Shown in pieces: positions 1-10,371 of a stretch of 64,000 nucleotides of DNA; the stretch's first letter is position 1; the number at the start of each line of letters is the position of its first letter. The notes beneath the pieces were generated by a model. The model worked only from the letters and a program-made list of their open reading frames with translations. It made no database searches and had not been told where the DNA came from. Location of the stretch: the NCBI GenBank assembly GCA_024345305.1, contig BRON01000018.1:372001-436000 (forward strand), given 5' to 3'. Source of the DNA: Mrakia gelida. Lineage: Eukaryota; Basidiomycota; Tremellomycetes; Cystofilobasidiales; Mrakiaceae. Position numbers and translations under genes: made by a program.

Positions 1-2744
1 GGAGGCTGGCCGTGAGTTTCGCCTCCGACGTCGCCCAGTTCGCGACGCGATACTCTGCCGTCTCCATCTCATCAACCTGACCTCCTGTTCCACCTTTCTC
101 TTCTTCAGTATCTTCTGGTCGAGTATAGCCGAGGTCATCGGTAAGTTCTCCGTCCCTCTCGCTGGTTGTCGCTCGACCGAAAGCGAAGCTCGAATCGTTC
201 TTTCTCTTCTCCTGGTTTTGCCCTTGCTCTTCGCCTCGCGACCCGTACTCGACCATCTGACCCTTTCTCTACTCCTACATCAGGTCGCAAACCCGTCTAC
301 CTCACCTCCTACTCGGTTTGTTCTCCTCTCACTCCTTTCAGAAAGGAATCGACTCGTAGCCTGACCTCTTCGTGTTCTTCCCTCCCGCTCTCAGTTATTC
401 ATCCTCGGAACCGTCGTCGCCTCTCGCGCGAACACCATGCCAGTACTCATCGGAATGCGTATGATTCAAGCTTTCGGATCTTCGGCCGTCATGGCCATCG
501 GTGCTGGAACTGTTCGTCCTTTCAGCCTTACTCGACGCGTCAGGCCTGGAGCTGATCTTCCTTCGGTCTCTCCTCCCTCTCCTCCAGCTCGCTGACATCT
601 ACGAACCCAAAGAACGTGGAACTCGAATGGGCTTTTACTACGCTGTTCCTCTTCTCGGACCCAGTCTTGGACCTCTGAGTGAGTTTGAGGACGAGACGGA
701 CGAACGACGTTTGACTTCTTCGCTGACTTTTCTTCTTCTTCATTCTTCCAGTCGGTGGTGCTCTCACTTCCGCCTTTTCCTGGAGGTCGACCTTTTACTT
801 TATCGCCGCTACTGGTGGTGTTTCCCTCGTGAGTCTCCGACTTTCTTTTTGATCCTCTTCCTCTCGTCTCGTTTCTTAGGTCGCGAACAGACGCTGACTT
901 CGTATCTATTTACTTCGCCTCAGGTATCCTTCTGCTTTTTCCCTGATACCTGGAGAAGAGAGCGTTCTCTCGCTTACGTGAGTGCTTGAACGATCGAAGC
1001 GAGGGAGGAACTTAGACGGTCGAAGAGTGGTCCGTCGACGAAGTCCTGACCTCGCTCCTCCTCCTCTTTTTTCCTTCACAGCAAACCGCTCTTAAACGAT
1101 CCGTCGCCTCGGCTCTCGACAATCAGGCTTCCAAGGAGGAGAAGCAGCGTCGGAAGTTCGAGAAGGGTCTGCGAAGTGGAGACGCGACACCGATGCCTGA
1201 GACGCGAGGGCCTTCACCCGACGGAGAGACCATCGCCACCCCCACTGCTGCTGGAAAAAAAACTGAGGTCGATATCGTCGTCGAGGACAAGAAGGAAATT
1301 CTCGGGAGGAGGAAGTGGTGGATCGCTGGGCCGAGGAAACCCGTCGTCGAGCAGGAGTTCAAGCTCAGCCTTCGCGACGTCAACCCTCTGCGTCCCGCTC
1401 TCGCCGTCTTGAAGGAGCCCGTCAACCTTCTTACTGTTTTGGCTTCAGGTGAGTGTCGTTTCCAATCAGTTATTTTCGCTCCCCTTCTCGTCCGAACCTT
1501 CTCTTTCGAGCACGTCTCGTTTTTCCCGCTACGACTGACATCTCTCTCTCTCCATCTGCTCCAGGCATCCTGTTCGGAGGCCAATATGTCATATCTTTTA
1601 CCGCCGCCGTCACCTTTGCTGCTGATCCGTACAACTACGGCTCGCTCAAGGTCGGACTGGTCCTTGTTTCTTTCGGAGGAGGAAACATCCTCGGTGAGCT
1701 TTCTTCGCGCGTCTCGATCTGCGATCCAACCCTTGACCTCGAACTGACTCGACCCCTTTCTTCATCGTCTCTTTCTTCGCAGGTTCGCTGCTTGGAGGAC
1801 GATACTCGGACTTCATGCGAGCCAAGTTGACGAAGGCGAATGGAGGAATTAGTTCGCTCACTTTCTTTCGCTTCCCGTCGAGCTCGAACCTCAACTGACC
1901 CTTCTTTCTTCTTCCTTCATTCACAGCCGAGCCCGAGATGCGACTGAAATCGATGTTCGCTGCCATCCCTGTCATGATCGGATCGTTCTTGGGATACGCT
2001 TGGACCGCTCAGGAGAAAGTTCGTTCCTTTCGACTTCCTCGACGCGTCTTACTCTCGAGACTGACTCCGTCTTTAAACTCTCTTCAGGTCCACATCGCAG
2101 CACCTGTCGTCTTCCTGTTCCTCGCTGGGTTTTCAATTATGGTGATCTACGCCTCGTGAGTCGAAGAAGGTCTTCGAAAGCAGGATCGATCCAGGTGAGT
2201 GGACGAAATTGACATCCCTTCGTTCCCTTCGACAGTGCTCTCGCTTTCATGGTTGACTCCAACGTCGGAAGATCATCAGCTGCTATAGCCTGTAACAGTT
2301 TCTTCAGAGGGGTGAGTTACCTCTCCTTCTGAGGTCTCGTAGTTCAAGCGCGCGTCGACTGACTCGGTTCTTCGTTCGATCCTCAGCTCTTCGCGTTCGT
2401 TCTTTCAGAGTGCGCTCTGCCGATCAGGGATCACATCGGAGACGGAGGACTCTACACCCTCTTCTCTGGCCTTCTCACTATATCCTCAGGCGTCTTCGTC
2501 CTCCTGGCGTATCATGTTCGTCTCGCTTTCTCCTCTTCTCTCCCTCGTCGCGTCGACTGTCGAGACCCCTCCTCCACCACGTTCTGATCGCTTCTTCTTC
2601 GTTTTTTAGGGCAAGGAGTGGCGACATCCCGATCATCGATTCTTCAGCAGAGACAAGTCCGTCGAGTCGCGGACGGAAGCGCAGGAAGCCATCGACGGGG
2701 AGGAGGAAAGGGAGGCGAAGGTGCCGGCTCCGTCTGTCCCTTAA
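1..2744 (+). CDS. MFS exporter, TPO/DHA1-like (5' end outside window)
   Basis: Drug:H+ or polyamine antiporter of the major facilitator superfamily, expected in plasma or vacuolar membrane. The window opens inside the gene. Joined exons give a DHA1-type N-terminal half with the segments GMRMIQAFGSSAVMAIGAG, DIYEPKERGTRMGFYYAVPL and LLGPSLGPLIGG, the standard signatures of fungal TPO/multidrug carriers. A long hydrophilic central loop follows (about 1085-1370, rich in K, E and P), then the second half: FGGQYVISFTAAVTF, SLLGGRYSDF and GRSSAAIACNSFFRG (a typical TM10-11 motif). The C-terminal tail is acidic and ends at TAA 2742-2744. About ten introns of 50-100 nt interrupt it. Substrate cannot be told from sequence. 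Family confidence is high; individual small exon borders are less sure. Confidence 0.88.
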
Positions 2745-2966
2745 CTCGACTCGTTCTCCCTTCTCGCCCTATATTTCTACTGTATCCTTACTCTACGTAC
2801 ACTCTGCGATGCTCTCAGCTCTTAATCTCCCTATTACGATCTGAATTTTCAGCCCGCGATCTCAAAAACTGAAAGAGCGGACGCGTGGGAGAGTCGACGC
2901 AGTTGTTGAGGATCCGAGGAGGTCCGGCTCCTTCGGACAGTGAACTCGATCTTCCCAACACCCACC

Positions 2967-4710
2967 ATGAGCTCTAATCCTGATTCTGAGATGGATCAAC
3001 ACTCGCTAGCAGGCACTTCCACGACCAGCTTCAGCCCCTCGATGTCGTCGCTCTGGTACAGGGAGCAAGAGGGGATTCGCTTTCAAGGTGAGCTCGACTC
3101 CTCCCCACCTCTCCCTCCCTCCCTCCTTCTCGCCCTTCTCCATGATCCCTTTCCCCCGTTTCTCCCTTTTGGCCGATCCTGATTCACCTCTCCTCTCCTT
3201 CAAATCCTTCCGCTTATCATTCTGCAGTCGTCAACGAGGCATAGTGAGTTCAGCAGCTATCAAGAGACACAGAGAAAGAGCTGAGCTGGACCTCCCGCTG
3301 CCCTGCCTCGCCTCCCTTCTATTCTCGTTCGTCTGACTCCCTTCCCCTCCACGTTTCGAAGCTTCTACCCTGTTGGCGAAGAACATCTACAGATCGAAGA
3401 CCTCTGGGACCTGATACGAGCCATCAAATACTACGACGGTCCTGGTCGCTGCTATCCAAAGTCCCTCGAACCGCTCTTGACCGAGCTCTTGTCGAAACCA
3501 GACGCTCAGGTTCTCGACGTTGGATCTGGTCTTCGAGGTCAGTAGATGCTCTCTCGTTCGAGGAGGATCTAAGAAACTGATGGATCCTTCTTCGCTGCTA
3601 TGCCACCAGCCAAGTGGACTGTCGACATGGCCTCGAGATGGCCTTCAGCAACCTTCGTCGCGATGGACCTCCTCCCTCCGGTCGAGACGTGAGCTCCCTC
3701 GTCCTCTTTTCCGCTCTCTACAGCTCTGACCTCCTACAACCTCTTCTCTTGCGCAGGTGGTCACCTCCAAATTGCATCTTCGAGATCGCCGACATCTCAG
3801 AAGGTCTTCAATAGTACGTTTCTTCCTTTCATTCTCTTTCGGCTTCCTCGCCAAGTCAGATCGACGCGTCCTGACCTCCTTCTTTCATCCTCCAGTCAAG
3901 ACGCCTCTTTCGAGCTCGTCAACCACTCCTGGTTGAGCTGGTGGCTTCCAGACGATCTTTCCTACGCCAAGCTCGTCGACGAGATCGCTCGCGTCCTTCG
4001 TCCGGGAGGCGTCCTCATCCTCTCAGAATTCTCGAACGAGGTCGTTCCTGAGGATGGTAGCCCGCTGGAGGAACGCTATCCAACTATGGCAGAATTTCAG
4101 GTCATGAGTGAGTTCCCCTTCGTACTAGTTTGCGTCTTATCGCTCGAGCTGGGAGCTGGAACTGACTCGTCGCCCGTCGCGACCTTCGGTTTCGACAGAC
4201 CGAGCCGTCGCTCTTGCAGCTGGATCGAGATACCTCACCGAGGTTGATCTCGACTTTGATCGGGTTCTTCGTGAGAGTGGGAAGTTCACGGATATCCACG
4301 TCTTTCGAGTTGACGCTCAGATCGGCGAGCGAGGAGTTGGTGAGTCGTATCGCTATCGTCGACTCCCTTTCTTTTCTTCGACGTTCCTTCTGACCCTTCC
4401 GTCTCCTTCCCTCTTCTCCAGACCCCGAAAAGGACCAAGCAGGCCGCTACTCCCACCTCATGAGCAACTGCGGCTTCCATCAGTGGATGCAGGTACTCGC
4501 TGGAGGAGCGCCGGAGGAGACGCTGAGGATGGGCGTGGGGGTGAGTAAACGCGTCTCCACCTCCTTCCTTTTTTCGAATCAGAACTGACTTCGCGCTTCG
4601 CGTTATTTCGTCTCGTGCAGATTAAGACCGAGTTGGAAACCATGCGGAAATGCGCTCCTGGAAAGGGAGTGAAGGGGACGGGAGTTTGTATCTGGGCGAG
4701 GAGGATCTGA
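2967..4710 (+). CDS. SAM-dependent class I methyltransferase
   Basis: Seven-beta-strand methyltransferase of the UbiE/LaeA-like type; substrate unknown. ATG 2967 lies in a CCCACC context. After a disordered N-terminus the joined exons give FYPVGEEHLQIEDLWDLI, then motif I VLDVGSGL at about 3515, the acidic strand-2 end FVAMDLLPPVE, IFEIADISEGL (motif II region), NHSWLSWWLPDD and the post-motif LRPGGVLILSEFSNEV. The C-terminal half includes MSNCGFHQWMQVLAGGAP and ends at TGA 4708-4710. About seven short introns. The gene starts 222 bp after the MFS gene on the same strand, so a promoter must lie in that gap. The glycine-rich loop is interrupted by an intron after GSGL, so the exact residues there rest on the splice call. 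Confidence 0.8.
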
Positions 4711-4848
4711 TCGATTTTGTCTGTGCGATTCGACTCGATGTGCTGCTCTTTCACTTGCCCAAACCAGAGGAGTCTTTGCAAGAGTCCGTCATAAGATTCG
4801 TTCACAGAATAAACAGCTAGTTGAATGAGCGAAGAAGGCAAGAGAGAG

Positions 4849-7095
4849 TCAGCTTCGAGAGACGACGAAACGCGAACGGAAGGAACGAATCAAAGTCACC
4901 TCTCCCTGCCCGCTCTCCATCCTTTCCTTCAGAAGCACTTCGGCTTTTCCCCTCCAATCGCCTTCAACGAGAAGCGTCACTCGTTTCCTCATCTCGGATT
5001 CCTTCATCCGAGGAGGAATGAACCTGACGTGAGATGAACGAAACGCGACAGGGTCAGCTTCGATCCGTTGAGTCCGCTCCCTCTCGCTCGAAAGCCCAAC
5101 TCAAACGAACTTACCTCCCCTCGAACGGTTTCTCCCTCGCCTCCTTCAGCGCCTTCTCAAACCCCTCCCCATCCCCTCTAAACACGTTGTAAACATAAGG
5201 CGGATCGAAGTGCTTGAGGGTCCGTTGTTGCGATCTCCATTTCGTTCGATCCTCCGGCGCATCCACGTCCCACTCCAGGATAGGATTGATGAAGGGTGTC
5301 CCTCGGCAGAGAGCGTCGTACGGCGATGGGGAGAGAGGAGGGTCACCGACTCCGACGAGAGCGATGGAGCGACCGAGTTGGTCGAAGAAGTCGGCGGTGG
5401 AGAGGAGACCTCCCCAGGGGTTGAGGAGGTGGAGAGCGGGAGGGAGGTCAGGGAAACCGGGAGTGATGATGGGTGCGCCGACGAAGGTTAGGTTGAGGTT
5501 GGTGGAGGTTGTGTTGAGGATGAGGTCGGACCCTGGGTAGCGAGAGAAGATAGAGAAGGAGAGGGAGATGAGCGACGCCTCGACGGGGAACGAAGGTGGA
5601 TCAAAAGCGACGGATGAGCCGACGAGGAAGGATGTGAGAAGAGAGGTGGGCACTCACATGCGTAGTTCTCGTCGGTGAAGACTGGTCGCAAGAGGAGAGA
5701 GGAAGATGAAGGGTCAGAACGAATCGAGACACGCGACGAGGCGAACGAGAACGCGAAGCAAAGCCGGAGAAGAGGCGCTCACACTCCGAATGCTTCGCGT
5801 ACAAGAAAGCTTGATTGACTCGTTCCGAGTGAGGTACCAGAGGATCCTGCAAGAGAGAAGATGAAGCGAATCAGCGACACGAGTCCAGTTCGATTCGCAA
5901 GCGAGCTCCTCGAAAGCAAGACCGGACCAACCTTCGAACACTGAGTCTCGAAACTGTATCCCAAATCAAAGTTGGGTTCTCCTCCATACCCGTCAGGTGG
6001 TGGCTCCGGCGACAGAGTCCACTTCGGACCCAGAGGATGCGAGGGTGAGGCCCAGAAGTGGAAGGAAAAGAGCTTCCAGATCGGGATCCCTAGCGCGTCG
6101 TTGGAGGACTGTTTGATGCATGCTGGGGATCCGAAGCAGTTGAAGGCGTTGTCGGCTTTGACGACGATAACTGAGAAGTGGGAGAAGAGGAGTTGAGGTG
6201 AGCTCAAGCGAAGAGCGAAGAGCGAAGAGGGAGAAGGGAAGAGGGAATGGGACGGAGGGAGCGAGGTCGGTTGCTCACCTTTGACCCAAGGAGCGAAGAG
6301 GTGATGATGCGAGATGGTCTGGTTGAGGTTGGCTGAGACGATGGTGGTGTATCCTAGGCTGTCCATGGTTCGGAAGACTGACATGGCCCTGGAAAAGGAG
6401 AAGTCCACGGGGACGGAGAGGGAAAGAAGAGAAAGAGGGAGGGATCGACGGAGGTCAGCTTTCGAGGGCCTTCCCTTCTTCTCTTCCTCCCACAGACGAC
6501 TCCCAGAGCTCCTTTCACATGGAGTGCGAGAGCATACGACGGTGACTCACCAGATGGTCTCTCCTCCCGTCCAACCCGACCAGCCAATCCTATACTCCTC
6601 CGCTGCGAGAATGACGACCATCTCCTCCTTCCTCCCGTCCGTACACCTCTCCCCTCGCTGAGTGCACCACCAGAGCCTCGTCATCTGCTTGTCGTTGTGC
6701 TCTTGAGCTTTGGCGGCCCAGTTGAATTCTGACGGTAGTCGGGTTTGCTGTAGTAAGTCTTCGAGAGGAGGGAGAGCTGGGATTGCTGCTGGGAAGGAGG
6801 TCGAAGCTGAAGGGGGTCCGGCTCGTTCGCGGGACGAAGACGTTTGGTTGATGAGGTGAACAGAGAGGAGAGCGAAGAAGGAGAGGAAGGTGAAAAAGCT
6901 GAGAGTGAGGAGGGGGACACGAGAGGAACTGGGTAAAAGAAGAGTGCGAGAAGTCAGCGATAGAAAAGGAGGAGACGGGGGGGAGGGAAGGGGAGGAAGG
7001 AAGGGAATGAGGTTGAGCTCGCACACCGGCACTCACTTTGATGACTTGTTCCGCGAGAGATCCGAGAGTCGGACGGCAGATTTGAGGCGATACAT
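4849..7095 (-). CDS. Glycosyltransferase family 18 (MGAT5-like), type II Golgi membrane protein
   Basis: Looks like a GT18 enzyme; the animal member, MGAT5, adds beta-1,6-GlcNAc to N-glycan mannose. ATG 7095 opens a short cytoplasmic segment (MYRLKSAVRLSDL), the next exon carries one signal anchor (LLTLSFFTFLSFFALLSVHL), then a luminal stem and catalytic region. Diagnostic stretches are GYTTIVSANLNQT, SHPLGPKWTLSPEP, FDLGYSFETQC, LTFVGAPII, NPWGGLLSTADFFDQL, SPSPYDALCRGTPFINP and YVYNVF, corresponding to the donor-binding and PxxALxxGxxFxNP parts of GT18. A last exon reading RFIPPRMKESEMRKRV follows an intron beginning at about 5112. The stop is placed at 4849-4851; a further 3' intron could move it to 4802. 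About nine introns. Fungal acceptor unknown. The gene converges on the methyltransferase gene. Confidence 0.72.
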
Positions 7096-8379
7096 AGTGG
7101 GCCGGAGAGTGATTCTATATCATCGAGCTGAAGGGATAACCAAACGCGTCCGAGGGAGAAGAGGGAAGAGGGATGGGAGGAATCGGGGTCGATGTTTGGA
7201 GGGCGGAGAGAAGGAGACAACCTTCGTGCGAGGAGGAGCCGACGCGTGATGCATGAATCTCGCTTGACGACGCGTTTACAGGATTTTCCTCTCCGATCTG
7301 AGTCGCGGGAACATCTCAGTCTGCCTCCTTCGAAAGAGTGGAAAGCACGAGAGCGGCGGTCGAGCGAAGTTGAGGAGCATCCCGACGACAATCGCTACCT
7401 CTCGAGGACCAAGGACGCCGGTTCGTCTAGAAGGTCATGAAAGATCGTCGAAAGAGAGCACTGGAGAGAAAGTACGTGTATGTTGATTAGGTTGAGCCGA
7501 TGGAGCCTCTGAAAGATCACGGCGAGGACAGAAATCGAGTCAACGAACTAATAAGGCGAAGCGGCGAAGTGGGAGAACGAACGACAAGATGCGAAAAGAA
7601 CCCACGGAGAAATGAGGTCCTGAGAGCGACACACGGAGCTTGAAGGTAGGTTCGAGATGATGGGACGAAACCTACGGCAAGACGAACGAAAGAAGCAAGT
7701 CAGCTCAGCTCTCGTCTCACCTTCCCTTTCCTCCCTCCGACTTTTGAGCGAGTCGACCCACCTTGATCTAGTTCTTATCGTATCTCAGCCGTCCGACCTT
7801 CCCGTAGAAGTGAGGCTTCATTCCCCTGAACGAGACGTAGAAGAGGTGGGGGATGATGGTGTAGGTCTGGAGGCACAAGGAGGGAGCGAGAGGTCAGAGA
7901 AGGGAAGGTTGAGCTCGAAGGGAGGAGGTTGGCGAAAGACGTACTCGGACTTTGTGTTGGACTGTGAAAGGAGTGGATTCAGCTTGAGTGTATGAATGGG
8001 AGGCTGAAGAGGGATGCAAGCTTACCAGAGAAAGGCATAGTGGCGAGAGGAGAGGGTGGTGGGTGAGGGCCAGAAGAAGAAGGCGAGCTGTGTTTCTTCA
8101 GCGGAGGTTTGGGTTTCGGTTGCTCCCGAAACACGTCACTTTCTCGTCCTTCAAATTCTACAGAGCTCAAGTCTCTGGGAAGAATCTGTAGTTCAGATGT
8201 CAATCTTTCCATCTCTTTCTCGAAAATCTTCACTTCTCTAGCAGAAATCGGTCTAAGAAGGTCGAAAGTGACCTCGATCTCACCTCGTCATCTCCAGCCC
8301 CCAGCTCCTCCCTCCCTCCTCCTTCCCTCTCTCCCTCCTTCCTTCCTACCTAACCCCCAACACCTTTCAGCTCTTCAAA
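7096..8379. other. Intergenic stretch between GT18 gene and RRT8-like gene
   Basis: Divergent upstream regions of the GT18 gene (-) and the EI24/RRT8-like gene (+), with the possible small gene (7768-8038, -) inside. The part nearest 8380 is a C/T-rich tract ending in CACCTTTCAG just before the ATG, which could be the end of a 5'-UTR intron. Nothing else convincing on the plus strand. Confidence 0.5.
7768..8038 (-). CDS. Possible very small protein gene with a 21-nt internal exon
   Basis: Not recognised. On the minus strand an exon at 7866-7768 reads as TYTIIPHLFYVSF followed by RGMKPHFYGKVGRL and a TAG stop, preceded by a good CAG acceptor. The upstream exon (7961-7941, 21 nt, seven codons SNTKSEY) is flanked by CAG and GT and joins in phase. 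The composition resembles a small mitochondrial inner-membrane or complex subunit (one hydrophobic helix, basic C-terminus), but I cannot name it. The first exon is uncertain: the ATG at 8038 (MPFSG) has the right position but the wrong phase by one base relative to the downstream reading, so either another 5' exon exists or the frame call is wrong. Low confidence as a complete model, moderate that coding exons are here. Confidence 0.33.
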
Positions 8380-10025
8380 ATGTCCGCCACAGCCCGCTCT
8401 ACCACCGACAAGGTCAAAGTTGAAGCTCAGAACATCGTCAAGCGGTCCTTGAGTCTCACTCAGGTCAGCTTCCTTCTCTCGAAGCTCGAGCTCATCGAAG
8501 CTCAACGCTGATCGCTTCCTTCTCGCTTTTTGCTCGTTCTTCAGGACGCTGTCGCCTCCTTCGGATGGCTCTACCCCATTATGGGTGTACCTTACTTCTG
8601 GAGACACGAGCAGCTCAGGAAGCCGTTGATGAAGATGATCCTGCGTGAGTCGCTCGACAAGGGAGGGAGGCGGACGAAACCAAACTCGAGCTGAACTTGT
8701 TTGGGCTTTTTCGTTCTGCGTTGTCGCAGCGAGTCTGGGTATCTCTGCTGGAGTTCTGGCTCTCATGTTCTTCTTCACCTACCTGCCTCAGGGTGAGTCG
8801 GATCTCAGAGCCGTCAGAAGGAGGTTGGTGGGAGAAAGAGGGACGAGCGAAGCTGACCTCGAGCTCCATCTCTTTCCCTCCTCCTCTCTTTCTCTCCTCC
8901 TTCCTTCCTCCAGCCGCCGTTCTCTCCGTCTTCCAGCTCGGTCCCCTCGGATTCGTCACAGCCGTCGGTGTCGTTCTTGGAGAATCTGGATTCGTTCGTC
9001 CCTCTCTCTTCCTCCTCTTCCTCTCTCCCTCGCTCTCGCTCTGCCTCCCGAACCTAACCCACCACCTCGCTCTTCAACTGCTCCCCTCACAGATCATCAA
9101 CCTCATCCTCCGCTCCTTCTTCTTCAACCAAACCCTCACCGAAACCTTCGACACCGTCCTCCTCATCAACGGACTCGACTCCCTCGTCGCCAACGGGCGA
9201 GAGCTCAACCAGTCTTCGTCCTCCAAGGCAGGAGGGATCAAGAACTTGGGAAAGATGCTCAGTAGTCCGTTGGATAAGTTTAAGCCTGAGGCGATTGCTC
9301 AGTACTTGATTACGATTCCTCTCAATGGTGAGTTCATCAGCTAGCGGGCGGTTGAAGGGAGGGAAGGGAGAGGACGCGTCGCCAAACGACCTGAACGAAC
9401 GCAGAAACTGATCTCTCTTTCCCCTTTCACCTCTTTTCTTCCCCTACCACAGCCATTCCCCTCATCGGAACTCCCGTCTTCTTCGCCATCAACGGTTCGT
9501 TTCCCCCACTCCCCCTTCTCCCTTTCTTCCTTCGTTCATCCTAGCTTTCCAACGACGCGTCGAGTCTCACCGTTTCCCTCCTCTCCTTTCCTCGCAGGTA
9601 TCAAGCGAGGACCAGGCCTCATGGGACGATACCACCAGCTCAAGAAGTTCACTCCGGACCAGAAGAAGTCCTTCATCCACGAGCACCGAGGAGCGTACAC
9701 CGCGTTGGGAACGACGACAATGTTGTTGGAGTTGATTCCTATTGTTGGGTGAGTCCCAGCGCAATCGCTTCCCTTTCCCTGCTCTTACTTCCGTCCTTGC
9801 CTCGTGTGCGAGTGAAGCCTCGAACGCGCCTTTCTCTCTCGCGTCCAACGAACCCAAAACTGACCCTCGTTCTGGCGTTCTCGTTTCGCCCCTAACAGAC
9901 CCGTCATCTTCTCCTTCTCCAACGAAGTAGGAGCCGCCCTCCTCGCTGTTGATCTCGAGAAGAAGCAGGGGAAGGTCGCTGAGGGGGAGAGGGAGATCAA
10001 GGGTGGAAAGAAGAAGGAGCTCTGA
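8380..10025 (+). CDS. EI24-domain membrane protein, RRT8/LDS-like
   Basis: Multipass protein resembling the yeast Rrt8/Lds1/Lds2 group (EI24 fold), associated in yeast with lipid droplets and spore-wall formation. ATG 8380 (AAAATGTCC) starts a hydrophilic N-terminus; hydrophobic segments follow: WLYPIMGVPYFW, SLGISAGVLALMFFFTYL, FQLGPLGFVTAVGVVLGE, YLITIPLNAIPLIGTPVFF and LLELIPIVGPVIFSF. The family-type signature NGIKRGPGLMGRYHQLKKF sits at 9595-9650. The tail is basic (KGGKKKEL, stop 10023-10025). Phase-consistent introns near 8465, 8643, 8792, 8994, 9327, 9493 and 9748 have GT..CTGAC..AG structure. In an oleaginous yeast a lipid-droplet role is plausible but inferred. It precedes the thioredoxin gene by 346 bp. 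Confidence 0.7.
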
Positions 10026-10371
10026 ACCTCCTCCTCCCAAAACAAACTGCTTCTCGTCCCACTTCGCCTCGGTTGCTAGCTTTTATCGAGAACGCGTTAT
10101 CTAATCTCTCTCTATCCATATCTCGTACGTGCTTTTGGAAAATGCGAGACGGTATCTGCTGGAAGACGGCGAACGAGAAATCGTTCGAGACTTTTGCTAG
10201 AAGAAGCAGAAGGAGTTGACACGAGCCACCTGCGACCTGCGAGCTTCGAGGCCGCCTGCCCTGCGTTCCTCTCCTGCTCGTCTTGATCGTTCCAACCACG
10301 ACCCGCTTCTCAACTTCAACTCAACTCTCCCCTCAACTCAACTCTTCTAGATCGAATCGAAAGAGAGACAA

